NCBI GenBank assembly: GCA_004553545.1
Contig: SFLD01000016.1
Location: 1-33,814, forward strand
Origin: Clostridiales bacterium
GTDB taxonomy: Bacteria; Bacillota; Clostridia; Oscillospirales; Oscillospiraceae
Reading direction: 5' to 3'
Length of the DNA: 33,814 bases
The position numbers and the translations under genes were made by a program. Of the stretch, positions 15,885 through 23,922 are shown piece after piece; within the stretch, counting starts at the first letter, position 1, and each line of letters begins with the position of its first letter. The notes below the pieces were generated by a model. It was not told the DNA's origin, did no database searches, and saw only the letters and a list, made by a program, of their open reading frames with translations.

Positions 15885-17813
15885 TTATGCGTTCTGCGGG
15901 GCGGGGGCCTGAACGGCAGGCTCCTCCGCCGGCCCCACCAGGGGGACGGTGAACTCCGCCTTGAAGAGATCCCCGTCCACAAAGAGACGGAACTCCCCGC
16001 CCTGGAGCTCCACGAGACTCCCGGCGATGTTCAGCCCCAGGCCGCTGCCCTCGCTGCTGCGGGCACTGTCCCCCCGGACGAAGCGCTCCATCAGCTCCTC
16101 CGCCGGGATGTTCAGGGGGTCCCGGGAGACGTTCTTGAAGGAGAAGCAGGCGAAGTCCCCCTCCCGCCGGACATCCACATAGAGCCGGGTGCCGGTCTGG
16201 GCGTACTTGCAGGCGTTGGAGAGGAGGTTATCCAGCACCCGCCACATGAGGGCGCCGTCGGCGTGGCAGGTGAGCTCCTCCTCCGGCACCGTGACCACCG
16301 GGGTGAGGCCCGCCTCCGCCAGACGCTCGCTGTACTCCCCCACCGCCTGGTCGATGAGCTCCCGGACGTTCCGCCGGGAGGGGCGGCAGGGCAGATTCCC
16401 ACTGGCAGCCTTGGAGAGCTCCACCAGGTCCTCCGTGAGCTTCTTCAGCTTCCGGGCCTGGCGGTCCAGCACCAGGAGGTAGGCATGCTCCTGGGCGGGG
16501 GTGTGGTCCTTCTGCAGAAGGTCCACGTAGTTGATGATGGAGGTCAGGGGGGTCTTGATGTCGTGGGAGACGTTGGTGATGAGCTCAGTCTTCAGGCGCT
16601 CGCTCTTGAGCTGGTCCTCCACGGCGATGCGCATCCCCCGGCCGATGGCGTTCAGGTCCTCGCCGTGGCGGCGGAGGTCCCAGAGCATCCGGCGGGTATC
16701 CACCTTATAGCCAAGGTCCCCGGCCGCCAGCGCCTGACCGCCCTTGCGCAACTTCTGGAGCTGATAGGCGAAGGCCGAGGCGGCGAGGATCAGCAGCAGC
16801 GAAAGAACGGTGTAGGCCCCTCCGGCGTGGTTCCCCAGCAGGATGGCGATAAGGAATGCAAGCCCCGTGCTGCCCAGCAGCGTCCGCCAGACCAGGGGGA
16901 TGGCCCGGACGGCAGCCACCGTTCCCCGCCAGATGGCCCGGAGGCCCCGCCAGAGGAGGCGGAGGAGCCGGTAGGTGAGGGTATTCTTCCACCATTTGCC
17001 GAGCTTCCCCCGGACGCAGACGGTCATCCACCCGCCCTGGACCAGGGCCGCCATCAGGGCAAGGCCCGCCGCCCAGAGCCCCAGGGCCAGGGGATCGCAG
17101 AAGAGGAGGTCCGAGTCCTGTATCATGGCCACAAGCCCCGCTGCGGCGCAGCCCACGGCGGTGAGGTTCAGGACGAGGTAGAGATCCAGGGGCAGCTTTT
17201 CCTGCCAGCCGGGGATGACCTCCTCCCTGCCGGGCTTCCGCCCCGAGGCCCGGGCGAGATAGATGCCCACCACCAGCAGCCCCAGGACGCAGAGGGCGGT
17301 GAGGTACGGGGCCGAGGCGCAGCCCGCCGTCGTCCGCTCATAGTAGCGCTGGGCCCAGTAGAAGCTGTCCGTGGCCCCGGCCTGGGGGTGGTAGTAGAGC
17401 CGGAGGGTCCAGCCGTTGTACCAGAAGTCCCGGATGTAGGCGTCCCCCTCCTCGTGGTCGTCATAGAGGGGCGCCCCGCCGTCCCCGTAGGTGGGATAGA
17501 AGGCCAGGCGCAGGTTGGAGGGATAGGCCGCCTGATAGTCCCGGAGGAATTCCACGGCGTCAGAAGCCAAGTCCTCCCGATCGACGGCCGGGGCATTCGA
17601 ATCCAATCCCCACGTTAGGTCCATGACCTGGGTATAGGCCGCCGCCCGGCAGACCGTGCTCTCCGGGAAGGCGGGCTCCGTCTGGCCGTACCAGCCATCG
17701 ATGTAGGCAACGGCGGTCATGGTGCCGTACCACATGGCGGCGGGCAGCAGCAGCATCCCCAGGAGGAAGACCGCCGCCTTCACCCAGAAGCTCTTCCACG
17801 TTTCCCGTTTCAT
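15885..17813 (-). CDS. sensor histidine kinase
   Basis: 642-residue membrane kinase. An N-terminal helix (about 10-35) is followed by an extracellular sensing region to about 160, then several membrane helices (about 165-340). The dimerisation/phosphoacceptor motif SHDIKTPLTS places the phosphorylated histidine at residue 417. The ATPase domain follows with NLLSNACKYA (N box) and GSGLGLNI (G2 box). Its start codon overlaps the stop of the response regulator as ATGA, so translation is coupled and the two work as a pair. The input signal is unknown; the large outer domain and multi-helix core suggest an envelope cue. The convergent terminator at 15841 closes the operon. Confidence 0.93.
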   Translation of the reverse strand: MKRETWKSFWVKAAVFLLGMLLLPAAMWYGTMTAVAYIDGWYGQTEPAFPESTVCRAAAYTQVMDLTWGLDSNAPAVDREDLASDAVEFLRDYQAAYPSNLRLAFYPTYGDGGAPLYDDHEEGDAYIRDFWYNGWTLRLYYHPQAGATDSFYWAQRYYERTTAGCASAPYLTALCVLGLLVVGIYLARASGRKPGREEVIPGWQEKLPLDLYLVLNLTAVGCAAAGLVAMIQDSDLLFCDPLALGLWAAGLALMAALVQGGWMTVCVRGKLGKWWKNTLTYRLLRLLWRGLRAIWRGTVAAVRAIPLVWRTLLGSTGLAFLIAILLGNHAGGAYTVLSLLLILAASAFAYQLQKLRKGGQALAAGDLGYKVDTRRMLWDLRRHGEDLNAIGRGMRIAVEDQLKSERLKTELITNVSHDIKTPLTSIINYVDLLQKDHTPAQEHAYLLVLDRQARKLKKLTEDLVELSKAASGNLPCRPSRRNVRELIDQAVGEYSERLAEAGLTPVVTVPEEELTCHADGALMWRVLDNLLSNACKYAQTGTRLYVDVRREGDFACFSFKNVSRDPLNIPAEELMERFVRGDSARSSEGSGLGLNIAGSLVELQGGEFRLFVDGDLFKAEFTVPLVGPAEEPAVQAPAPQNA

Positions 17814-18511
17814 TTCTCCCCATCCTCCATTTTGTACCCCAGGCCCCAGACCACCTTCAGGTAGCGGGGGTCGGAGGGGTTGATCTCGATCTTCTGCCGC
17901 AGGTGCCGGATGTGCACCGCCACGCTGGTCTCCGCCCCCAGGGAGTCCTCATTCCAGACGGCCTCGTAGATCTGGGCGGAGGAGTAGATGCGTCCGGGGC
18001 TGCGGATGAGGAGGTGCAGGATGTTGTACTCCAGGGGCGTCAGGGTGACGGTCTCGCCGTCCACCGTGACCCGCTTGGTCTCCTCGTTGAGAGAGACGTT
18101 CCCCACGGTGTAGACCCCGCTCTCCTCGCTCCCCGCCCTGGCCCCCAGCAGGGTATAGCGCCGGAGCTGGGAGCGGACCCGGGCCTGGACCTCCACGGGG
18201 TCAAAGGGCTTCGTCACATAGTCGTCCGCCCCGATGTTGAGCCCCAGGACCTTGTCGCTGCTCTCGCTCTTGGCCGTCAGCAGTATGATGGGGACGTTGC
18301 TCTCCCGCCGGAGGGCGGCGGTTGCCGTGATGCCGTCCATCTTCGGCATCATCACGTCCATGAGGATGCAGTGGATCTCGTGCTGACGGACCACCTCCAG
18401 GGCCTCCTGGCCGTTGTAGGCGGCGAAGAGGCGATAGTCCTCCCCGGAGAGATAGATCTTCAGGGCCTCCACGATGTCCCGGTCATCGTCGCAGATGAGA
18501 ATGTTGTACAT
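17810..18511 (-). CDS. OmpR-family response regulator
   Basis: 233 residues. The receiver domain (1-120) has the acidic pair Asp8/Asp9, phospho-acceptor Asp52 in CILMDVMMP, Thr79 and Lys101 (YVTKPF). The C-terminal winged-helix DNA-binding domain (about 130-230) carries LTPLEYNILHLLIRSPG and VAVHIRHLRQKIE. GGGAG lies 6 bases before the ATG at 18511. It is first in a two-gene operon with the kinase at 17813 (4-base overlap). About 85-100 bases upstream are two TTAAG boxes exactly 11 bp apart, the spacing that OmpR/PhoB-type dimers prefer, so autoregulation is possible. Confidence 0.94.
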   Translation of the reverse strand: MYNILICDDDRDIVEALKIYLSGEDYRLFAAYNGQEALEVVRQHEIHCILMDVMMPKMDGITATAALRRESNVPIILLTAKSESSDKVLGLNIGADDYVTKPFDPVEVQARVRSQLRRYTLLGARAGSEESGVYTVGNVSLNEETKRVTVDGETVTLTPLEYNILHLLIRSPGRIYSSAQIYEAVWNEDSLGAETSVAVHIRHLRQKIEINPSDPRYLKVVWGLGYKMEDGEK

Positions 18512-18594
18512 GGCTGTCTCCCTTCGCCGCCCAGGGGCGGGACTTCTTTCATGGTTCCATGGTAGCAGGTTTCCCTGAAAAGGGGAAGCGGATT

Positions 18595-18613
18595 TTCCTT
18601 AAGAGTTTCTTAA
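18595..18613 (-). repeat. 11-bp direct repeats upstream of the response regulator
   Basis: Read on the minus strand, TTAAGAAA (18613-18606) and TTAAGGAA (18602-18595) start 11 bp apart, one helical turn on the same face. This suits tandem binding by an OmpR-type regulator. No clear -10 box was found downstream, so the promoter itself is unplaced. Confidence 0.4.
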
Positions 18614-18619
18614 TCCCAG

Positions 18620-19080
18620 GGCCTTCCAGGGGGAATTGACCGCCCCGCGCTGCTCCCGGCGGCCCGTTTGCTGCGCACTGCCTGTGATGCTTCCGTAGGG
18701 CACGACGACCTGACCGACGCCCCAAATTTCGGCACGAAATTTGGCTGGCGGAGGCCATGCCTTAGGTACGGCGTGCCGTGACCCGGTCGACCGACCGGCG
18801 GGTGCCAAGGAAGCTTGGCAGCTTTCCACCGTCGAAAGAAAAACGCCTGTCGCTGCGCAGTTACGGGTGCGGAACCGCGCGCCCTCCCGCGCAGCGGGAT
18901 GCGGCCCTAAACGGTTCTGCCCAAAACCCTCCGGCCTCTACGTGAGCACGGGCGGGTATCAGACCTCCGAACATAGTTCCCCGTGCCGCACAGCTCACTT
19001 GTCGGGCAAAGACCGGATTTGACCAGCTTCTCTTTCCGCGCTTTCCGCTTCGCTAAGCGCTGCCTGGGCGGTCGTGGCTT
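18620..19080. other. hairpin-rich non-coding block of unknown nature
   Basis: No frame here on either strand has a ribosome binding site and protein-like composition. The block holds several perfect hairpins: CCAAATTTCG/CGAAATTTGG (18722-18744, 10 bp, GCA loop), CCGGTC/GACCGG (18783-18798), TGCCAAG/CTTGGCA (18803-18820, GAAG loop) and GCGCTT/AAGCGC (19038-19060). It lies between the end of the hydrolase gene and the response regulator promoter. It does not fit RNase P, tmRNA, SRP RNA or a T-box that I could recognise. Either a structured RNA or a dispersed palindromic repeat is possible. Confidence 0.4.
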
Positions 19081-19085
19081 GCCCC

Positions 19086-19937
19086 TCACCGCTTCCCGTA
19101 CCTCCTGGCATTCAGATACTCCCCCAAAACCTCCCGGTCGTCCTCGGTGGGGGCATTGCCGGTAAGGGCCTGATAGGCCCGCTCGGCCCCGTCCAGATCC
19201 TCCGCCCCTCCGGCGGCGTAGGAGAGCCGGAGCATGGTCTCCGCGTAGCGGCGGAAGCCCTCCCGGTCATAGAGGCCGTGGTGGGCTGGGACGTACCAGT
19301 CGGCGTCCAGGGCCAGCAAGGCCGTCAGCAGCCGCCGGGTCTTGGCGACGCTCCGGTACCAGGGCTCCCGGTCCATGTTGAGGTAGAGGGAGTCCCCCAG
19401 GAAGACCACCTTCTCCTCCACGAGATGGACCACCCGGCAGTCCGGGGCGTGGTCGCTCTCCGCCGGCAGCAGCCGGGCCGTGAGACCCCCCAGGTCCAAC
19501 GTCATGCCCTCGGCATAGACCTGGCTTGCCGTGGGGACTTGGATCTTCCGGTCGTCCCCCGGCCACTCGATGGCGATGTTCTCCCGGCAGAACTCCATCT
19601 CCGTGCCCTCCGCCACCCGGGCGGCGATGGCGGCGTCCGTCCAGGTGAGGGAGCGCATCCAGCGGAGCTTCCGCTCCGTCTCCCGGCAGGCGATCACCGG
19701 AAGGCCGGTGCTCACCGCCCCGAAGCAGTGGTCCCAGTGCCAGTGGGTCAGGGCGATGGCGGAGAGGGGCGGGATGGGCAGACCCGCCGAGAGCAGCTCC
19801 CCCACGTGGGCGGGAGAGTTGCCGCCGTCGATGAGGAGCGAGCTCCGCTCCCCCGCCGCGATGCCCAGAACGGGCCGGTCCCCCGCCGCTACCGGGTCCG
19901 AGTACCAGACCCGCTCTGTCAGTTGATGGATGGCCAT
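19086..19937 (-). CDS. metallo-beta-lactamase fold hydrolase
   Basis: 283-residue MBL-fold metallohydrolase. The zinc motif THWHWDH gives His65, His67, Asp69 and His70. SSLLIDGGNS at 32-41 is the usual strand before it, the AESDHAPDC segment is placed to supply a further metal ligand, and VFLGDSL gives a bridging Asp. VPAHHG near the end adds a further histidine. The ATG at 19937 has GGAGGAGG 8 bases upstream; an earlier TTG two codons away is less likely. There is no signal peptide, so it is cytoplasmic. The family includes thiolesterases, lactonases and phosphodiesterases; the substrate is open. It has its own promoter (19968-19996) and no obvious terminator before the hairpin-rich block. 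Confidence 0.9.
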   Translation of the reverse strand: MAIHQLTERVWYSDPVAAGDRPVLGIAAGERSSLLIDGGNSPAHVGELLSAGLPIPPLSAIALTHWHWDHCFGAVSTGLPVIACRETERKLRWMRSLTWTDAAIAARVAEGTEMEFCRENIAIEWPGDDRKIQVPTASQVYAEGMTLDLGGLTARLLPAESDHAPDCRVVHLVEEKVVFLGDSLYLNMDREPWYRSVAKTRRLLTALLALDADWYVPAHHGLYDREGFRRYAETMLRLSYAAGGAEDLDGAERAYQALTGNAPTEDDREVLGEYLNARRYGKR

Positions 19938-19967
19938 AAGCAAACCTCCTCCAGTTTCTTCCCCGCC

Positions 19968-19996
19968 AGCGTACCACCGCCGCAGGAGCCTGTCAA
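19968..19996 (-). promoter_or_regulatory. promoter of the MBL-fold hydrolase gene
   Basis: -35 TTGACA (19996-19991), 17-bp spacer, -10 TACGCT (19973-19968), about 31 bases ahead of the ATG. Confidence 0.7.
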
Positions 19997-20064
19997 GGCG
20001 CGCAGTTCACCTGCAGTATGGTCAGCCCCGCGCGGGATCGCTCCCCTTTTCCGTGTTTTCACGC

Positions 20065-20104
20065 GCAAAAAGCTCCGCGTCCTTCAGGACGCGGAGCTTT
20101 TTGC
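20065..20104. terminator. strong bidirectional terminator
   Basis: Perfect 18-bp stem (20065-20082 / 20087-20104) with a TTCA loop and five-base A/T runs at the base of the arms. It closes the minus-strand gene cluster that ends with the GNAT at 20175. Confidence 0.93.
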
Positions 20105-20174
20105 TGCGGATCTCACGAAAGGGGCTGACCGTCTGCCGCCCTCCATCCTCACGATAGCGGACCGACCGCCCCCG

Positions 20175-20717
20175 TCAAGCCTGGGAGCGTCCGGTCCCTT
20201 CCTCTTTGCCCAGTTCCAGGATCATCAGGTCGAAATCGATATGTTCTCCGTTGATCTTGAAAAAGTTCGGGAATGTACACAGCTTCCGAAAACCGTATTT
20301 CTCATACAGGTGGATGGCGCGGGCATTGCTGCTGCGCACCTCAAGATCCAGCTGCTCAAAGCCGTTCTCCCTGGCAAAGGCCAGGATCGCTTCCGTCAGC
20401 GCGGATGCCGCACCGCAGCCCCACCATGCTTTTTTCAGGCTGATCCCGAACACGCCCCGGTGGCTCATGCGATTGGATCTGCGGTTCAGACTCGCCGTGC
20501 CGATGATCTCGCCGTCCACCTTGGCAAAATACTGCGCATGGTCCGTTGAATCGCACTGCGTGCGCAGGTAGTCCTGCTCTGCTGCGAGGCTGAGCGGGAC
20601 CTCCTCCGCGCCGAAGCTGAGGTTATCCGTTTCGCCGCCGATGATCTTCAGATAATCCAGCAGTGCGGCGGCCTCCTCCGGCCGTGCGCGCTCTATGACA
20701 AACTGCCTGTCACTCAT
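20175..20717 (-). CDS. GNAT family N-acetyltransferase
   Basis: 180-residue acetyltransferase of the GNAT fold. The CoA-binding region is GISLKKAWWGCGAASALTEA (about residues 91-110), where the usual R/Q-x-x-G-x-G/A is seen as WWGCGAA. It is followed by FEQLDLEVRSSNARAIHLYE and KYGFRK, typical motif B text of RimJ/RimL- and SpeG-like members. AGGAAAGGAAG precedes the ATG at 20717. The gene follows the membrane-protein remnant by 36 bases with no terminator, so it looks like the last gene of the cluster reading left, and a strong terminator lies 71 bases after its stop. The substrate is unknown. Confidence 0.9.
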   Translation of the reverse strand: MSDRQFVIERARPEEAAALLDYLKIIGGETDNLSFGAEEVPLSLAAEQDYLRTQCDSTDHAQYFAKVDGEIIGTASLNRRSNRMSHRGVFGISLKKAWWGCGAASALTEAILAFARENGFEQLDLEVRSSNARAIHLYEKYGFRKLCTFPNFFKINGEHIDFDLMILELGKEEGTGRSQA

Positions 20718-20753
20718 TTTCCAGACTTCCTTTCCTCACAAATTTCCTCGGCG

Positions 20754-21872
20754 TCATCCGCGAAGCCCCGCGGCCCGCAGGATGGCCTCCACCGGTTCGA
20801 CCGGGTCACTGCCCCAGGTGATCTCCACGTCCGCGCACCCGGCGCTGTCCAGCAGCTCCCGCGCCTCGCCGGTCAGCAGCTTCTGATAGACATCATCCAC
20901 CAGTTCCAGCTTTTGAAGGCACTCGGTCAGATCATTGTTTTTCGCGGCCAGCCATGTGGAGGCGGCTTCGCTGATCTCGTCCGTATCAAGGCCGGTATTC
21001 ACGCCCCAGTCCAGCAGCTTGGCCGCCGCCTGCACAGCCAGCAGCGAGGAACCGGCCGTGCCCACCGTAACGCTTGCGTCGATCTCATCCAGAATGGGGA
21101 GCGTCAGCACCGGCGGCACATCCGCCGGAGCATCGGCTGCATCAGAGGTAGAGCAGGTCACGCCGCCTGCGGAGATCGTCACATAGAGCTTCTCCTGCGC
21201 CGTATCGTAAAGGAACGTACCCTCGCCAAGCAGCGTATCGTCGGCATCCCGTGCGCTGACGGTAAAGAGGACGGAACGGTTTTCCTCCTGGGAAAGCTGC
21301 GCAAGATCCTCTCCGGTGAAGAGCCATTCACCGGCCTTTAACAGCGAACCATCCGCATTTTCACACACCTTTGTGAAGCTGTCAGCCTGCAGGGCGACAG
21401 AACTGGCGTCCTCACGCTCCAGCTTGACATACACGCCGAAACCGTCGGGTCCGGCGGGCGTGTCCGCCTCAGAGGGGAGGCTGCCTGAGGAAGCGCCGCT
21501 TTCCGCCGTCCAAATGGTCCTTTACGCCAGTCCTGTTTTGAGGACGACTTTGCGAATTTCGCCCCTTGTGGGGATGGAAACCTCAAAATCTCCTGTTTTA
21601 AAAAAGCCGAAAACCGCGCTGAAACGGAAGCCCACAAAAACTGTCCCGTCCTGTTCTTCGGCGTAGTATCCGCAGAAGCCCTCCGGGAACGAGCCGGGGC
21701 AGAAGCCCTTGACCGTCACGGTGGTTTCACTCACTTCCACGGATTCAATGCCCGCTTCCTCACAGGCGCGAAAGCCCAGCAGCTTCCAACCATAGCGGCC
21801 CGCCGCAAAGACGGCGATCAGTAATATGGCAGCGGTCAGCAGCGTTGTAATTGTTTTCTTGCGGTTTCTCAT
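20754..21872 (-). pseudogene. membrane-anchored protein gene split by an in-frame TAA
   Basis: Two same-frame pieces are separated by one TAA (21524-21522). Part one (21872-21522, 116 codons) has an N-terminal membrane anchor (about 8-26) and a beta-rich outside domain. Part two runs on directly after the stop as RTIWTAESGASSG, then a Ser/Gly/Pro linker, a beta domain and a helical C-terminus (256 codons). Domains like part one commonly finish with an Ile-Trp strand, which here lies just past the stop, so a CAA or GAA codon probably mutated to TAA. The joined protein would be 372 residues. A GTG at 21434 could restart part two, but it lacks a good ribosome site. The start ATG overlaps the stop of the kinase-like gene (ATGA). 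Function unknown. Confidence 0.6.
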
Positions 21873-22396
21873 GTTTCATCCGTCCTTTCCGGTGCCTGCG
21901 CCGTCCAATACTGTGCGCCCCAATGCTCGAAATCCCACTGCTCCAGGTAGGCGTTGCACTCGTAGTCGATGTAGTAAAGCGTTCCGCCGCACGGAACGAA
22001 GTTTGTGGGATAGTAGTCGATGTTCAGGCCGGCCGGGTACAGCCGGTCGCACATGGCCCGCACCTGCGCGAGCCAGTCCGGGTCCATCCGCCCTTCCTTC
22101 CGCCGCTCCGCCACCATCGCCCCGGCGATGTACTCCTTCAAGAGCCGCTCCCGCTGGGGATCCGCCGCCAGAAGCCGGGGCATGGGGATCCCCAGCTTCC
22201 GCAGCGTTTCGTAGTCCCGCAGCTCGGATTGCAGTTTATCACCGAAGGTGTAGTATTCGCAGGGCTCGTGGTGGATCTGCTTCAAGACGTACTGCGCCGA
22301 TCCGTCCGTCACAAGGCAGGAGTAGCCGCCTTTCCCCTTCCCCAGGAGCTTGATCACGGAATATTCGGCGCCGTTTACCGTCAGTATCTCACGCAT
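21869..22396 (-). CDS. minimal protein-kinase-like protein
   Basis: 175 residues with a compact kinase-like layout. A glycine loop is seen as LLGKGKGGYSCLV (18-30), the ATP-site lysine as Lys39 in YVLKQI, a catalytic-loop-like NIDYYPTNFV with Asp127 and Asn132, and a metal-binding IDYE with Asp144 in place of DFG. Eukaryotic-type kinases and RIO/APH families are much longer, so this is a stripped-down relative. The substrate is unknown, and it may phosphorylate a small molecule. It starts inside the end of the DUF3795 gene (8-base overlap) and its stop overlaps the start of the membrane-protein gene, so the three are translated as a chain. Confidence 0.72.
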   Translation of the reverse strand: MREILTVNGAEYSVIKLLGKGKGGYSCLVTDGSAQYVLKQIHHEPCEYYTFGDKLQSELRDYETLRKLGIPMPRLLAADPQRERLLKEYIAGAMVAERRKEGRMDPDWLAQVRAMCDRLYPAGLNIDYYPTNFVPCGGTLYYIDYECNAYLEQWDFEHWGAQYWTAQAPERTDET

Positions 22397-22748
22397 CGTC
22401 CCGCTTCAACTTCTTCAGGTTTTCCAGCACTAAGGGGCTGTTTGCGGCGATCTGCCCCAGCGTCGGACATCCATCCATCTGCCCGCAGTCGGCGCAGGTA
22501 TCCAGTCCCTTCTCCCGGACGCAGAGATGGACCGGGCAGAGCTTGTCGCAGAAGGGTGTTTTTGCCTCCTCCACACGGCAGCCGGTGCAGTGGATCATGT
22601 CAGGGGTGATGGTCACTCCGTTGAGCTCTGTCCACAGGGCGGCGGTCTTCTCGCGCAGGGTGTTGTCGTCTGTGATCGTTGCGATCCTGGCGTCGCAGGT
22701 ATCGCAGTCCAGCCCGCAGCAGCCGATCAGCCGGTTTGTGTTTTTCAT
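22389..22748 (-). CDS. DUF3795 cysteine-rich protein
   Basis: 119 residues. The spread of cysteines (CCGLDCDTCDA near the start, then CTGCR, CDKLCPVHLC, CADCGQMDGCP) and the C-terminal hydrophobic helix match DUF3795 proteins, whose cysteines are thought to bind metal; no activity is established. The ATG at 22748 is chosen because GGAGG sits 5 bases upstream; an in-frame ATG four codons earlier overlaps that site. It overlaps the kinase-like gene by 8 bases and follows the CPBP protease gene by 89 bases. Confidence 0.85.
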   Translation of the reverse strand: MKNTNRLIGCCGLDCDTCDARIATITDDNTLREKTAALWTELNGVTITPDMIHCTGCRVEEAKTPFCDKLCPVHLCVREKGLDTCADCGQMDGCPTLGQIAANSPLVLENLKKLKRDDA

Positions 22749-22837
22749 AGTTGCCTCCATAAACTTGAAGCGATCGTTTTCTCATTTGCCTTTTTCAAGC
22801 ATCCATTGGTTCTGCCTCATCGCATGGTTCTCATGAA

Positions 22838-23590
22838 TCAAAATCCATCCTTTGTGTGTTCCTGCTGGTTTTTCGGGAGTGTCCGTGTCAGGATCAGCGT
22901 ATAGGCAGCCGTAATGACGATCAGAACGGCGAGATGGAGCAGGTGCATTTCCGTGGTAAGATCCGCGTCATTGGCAAAGGTTCCAAGTGTGTTGATGGCA
23001 GCGTGAACGATGATGCAGGGCAGCAGACTCCCGCCGCGATCAAAGATCGTGACCAGCAGGAAGCCCACCGCGATGGCAAAGACGATCTGGCACAGATTGC
23101 TCACGAGATCCATGCCGCTGCCGTTGAAGAGGTTGATGAGATGCCCGATGCCGAAGGTCACGCTGGAGATGACAACGGCGGAGCGGATATTATTCTTCGC
23201 AATGGCCGTAAACAGGAGGCCCCGGAAGATCACTTCCTCCAGAAAGCCCACGCAGAGCATACACACGATCCGGCAGGCCGTTTCCGCCGGTGCGTAATTG
23301 ACCGCGACACCGTTCCAGAGGTTTCCCGACGCCAGGATCAGCAGCGGCACGTAGTAGAGGAACCGGCCGGCAGGGACGGAGGGCCTGCAAAGCCCATACC
23401 GCTGCTGCAGGCCGTTCTTCCGGATAAAGGTGAAAAGCACGACCGTCTGCAGGATGCAGAAGGCTGCGCTTGCGGCGTATCCGATCCCGATGGCTTTGTT
23501 CAGCGGATTCGCCAGGGATTGCAGAACGCAGTAGACCACGATCCATGCGATGGCAAACCGCAGCTCGTTTTTCTCATATAGCTTTCTCAT
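22838..23590 (-). CDS. CPBP family intramembrane metalloprotease
   Basis: 250-residue polytopic membrane protein with about seven hydrophobic segments. The CPBP/Abi signature is EEVIFRG at 118-124 (Glu118, Glu119, Arg123), with His150 in FGIGH and His196 in HAAIN, which are the expected catalytic glutamates and histidines. Family members cut prenylated or small membrane peptides, and in Gram-positive bacteria many accompany bacteriocin systems as maturation or immunity proteins. The ATG at 23590 is preceded by GAGGAGG. Two very short hydrophobic peptides are encoded just upstream in the same direction, which invites a substrate or toxin idea, but this is inference. Confidence 0.92.
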   Translation of the reverse strand: MRKLYEKNELRFAIAWIVVYCVLQSLANPLNKAIGIGYAASAAFCILQTVVLFTFIRKNGLQQRYGLCRPSVPAGRFLYYVPLLILASGNLWNGVAVNYAPAETACRIVCMLCVGFLEEVIFRGLLFTAIAKNNIRSAVVISSVTFGIGHLINLFNGSGMDLVSNLCQIVFAIAVGFLLVTIFDRGGSLLPCIIVHAAINTLGTFANDADLTTEMHLLHLAVLIVITAAYTLILTRTLPKNQQEHTKDGF

Positions 23591-23729
23591 GTCAGTTCCT
23601 CCTCTGCTGCCAGAATGCGGCCGTCACCGATGTCTGCGCCGATAGCAGCGTCTCCGTTGGAAGGATCTGCCGGCAAGCCGCAGGATCGTGCGGATCGCCC
23701 GGTCCCTGGAGCTCCGGCTCCCTTCGCAG

Positions 23730-23897
23730 TCAGTGCACTTCGTTTCCCGGCGTCCCATTCTCTCCTTTCCCTGGAAGGAGCATTCCGACGACAAGGCCGG
23801 TGATCATGCCCAGGGAGACCGCAGCGCCGATGCAGGCTTCAAGCATGGTCCCGATCAGCAAGCCGAGGCACATTTCCCGCATCATAATCGTGCCCAT
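23730..23897 (-). CDS. 55-residue hydrophobic peptide
   Basis: A short gene with a good GGAGG site 8 bases before the ATG at 23897. The product begins MGTIMMREMCLGLLIG and has one long hydrophobic stretch (about 9-42) with small residues spaced as in glycine-zipper helices, followed by a polar tail. It is probably a single or hairpin membrane peptide. It lies 139 bases upstream of the CPBP protease gene and 25 bases downstream of another tiny membrane-peptide frame, all in the same direction. No known family is recognised; a bacteriocin-like peptide, a membrane chaperone or an uncharacterised conserved peptide are all possible. Confidence 0.6.
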   Translation of the reverse strand: MGTIMMREMCLGLLIGTMLEACIGAAVSLGMITGLVVGMLLPGKGENGTPGNEVH

Positions 23898-23922
23898 GCT
23901 CGCTCCTCCTGCGTTTTCCTTT

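Noticed and set aside
15794..15952. Short frame starting MPLAGTAARS after the LysR gene
   Set aside because: It reads straight through the strong terminator and into the antisense of the kinase; proline/arginine-rich shadow.
18866..18882. GGGTGCGGAACCGCG looks like a T-box anti-terminator motif
   Set aside because: It has two extra bases compared with GGGTGGNACCGCG, no terminator or aminoacyl-tRNA synthetase/amino acid gene follows on that strand, and no specifier loop was found.
18620..19080. RNase P RNA, tmRNA or SRP RNA
   Set aside because: The conserved GAGGAAAGTCC (RNase P), the tRNA-like ends of tmRNA and the SRP GGTAGC/CGCAAT-type loops are absent on both strands.
19945..20170. Second copy of the tRNA-Gln 3' end as an attachment site for the island
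   Set aside because: No match to the last 15-25 bases of the tRNA was seen at the left edge or elsewhere in the window by eye.
21522..21524. Stop-codon recoding as selenocysteine or pyrrolysine
   Set aside because: The codon is TAA; these amino acids use TGA and TAG. A nonsense change is simpler.
23598..23729. A further small gene between the 55-residue peptide and the CPBP gene
   Set aside because: An open stretch exists on the minus strand, but it has no start codon with a ribosome site and no hydrophobic or motif pattern.
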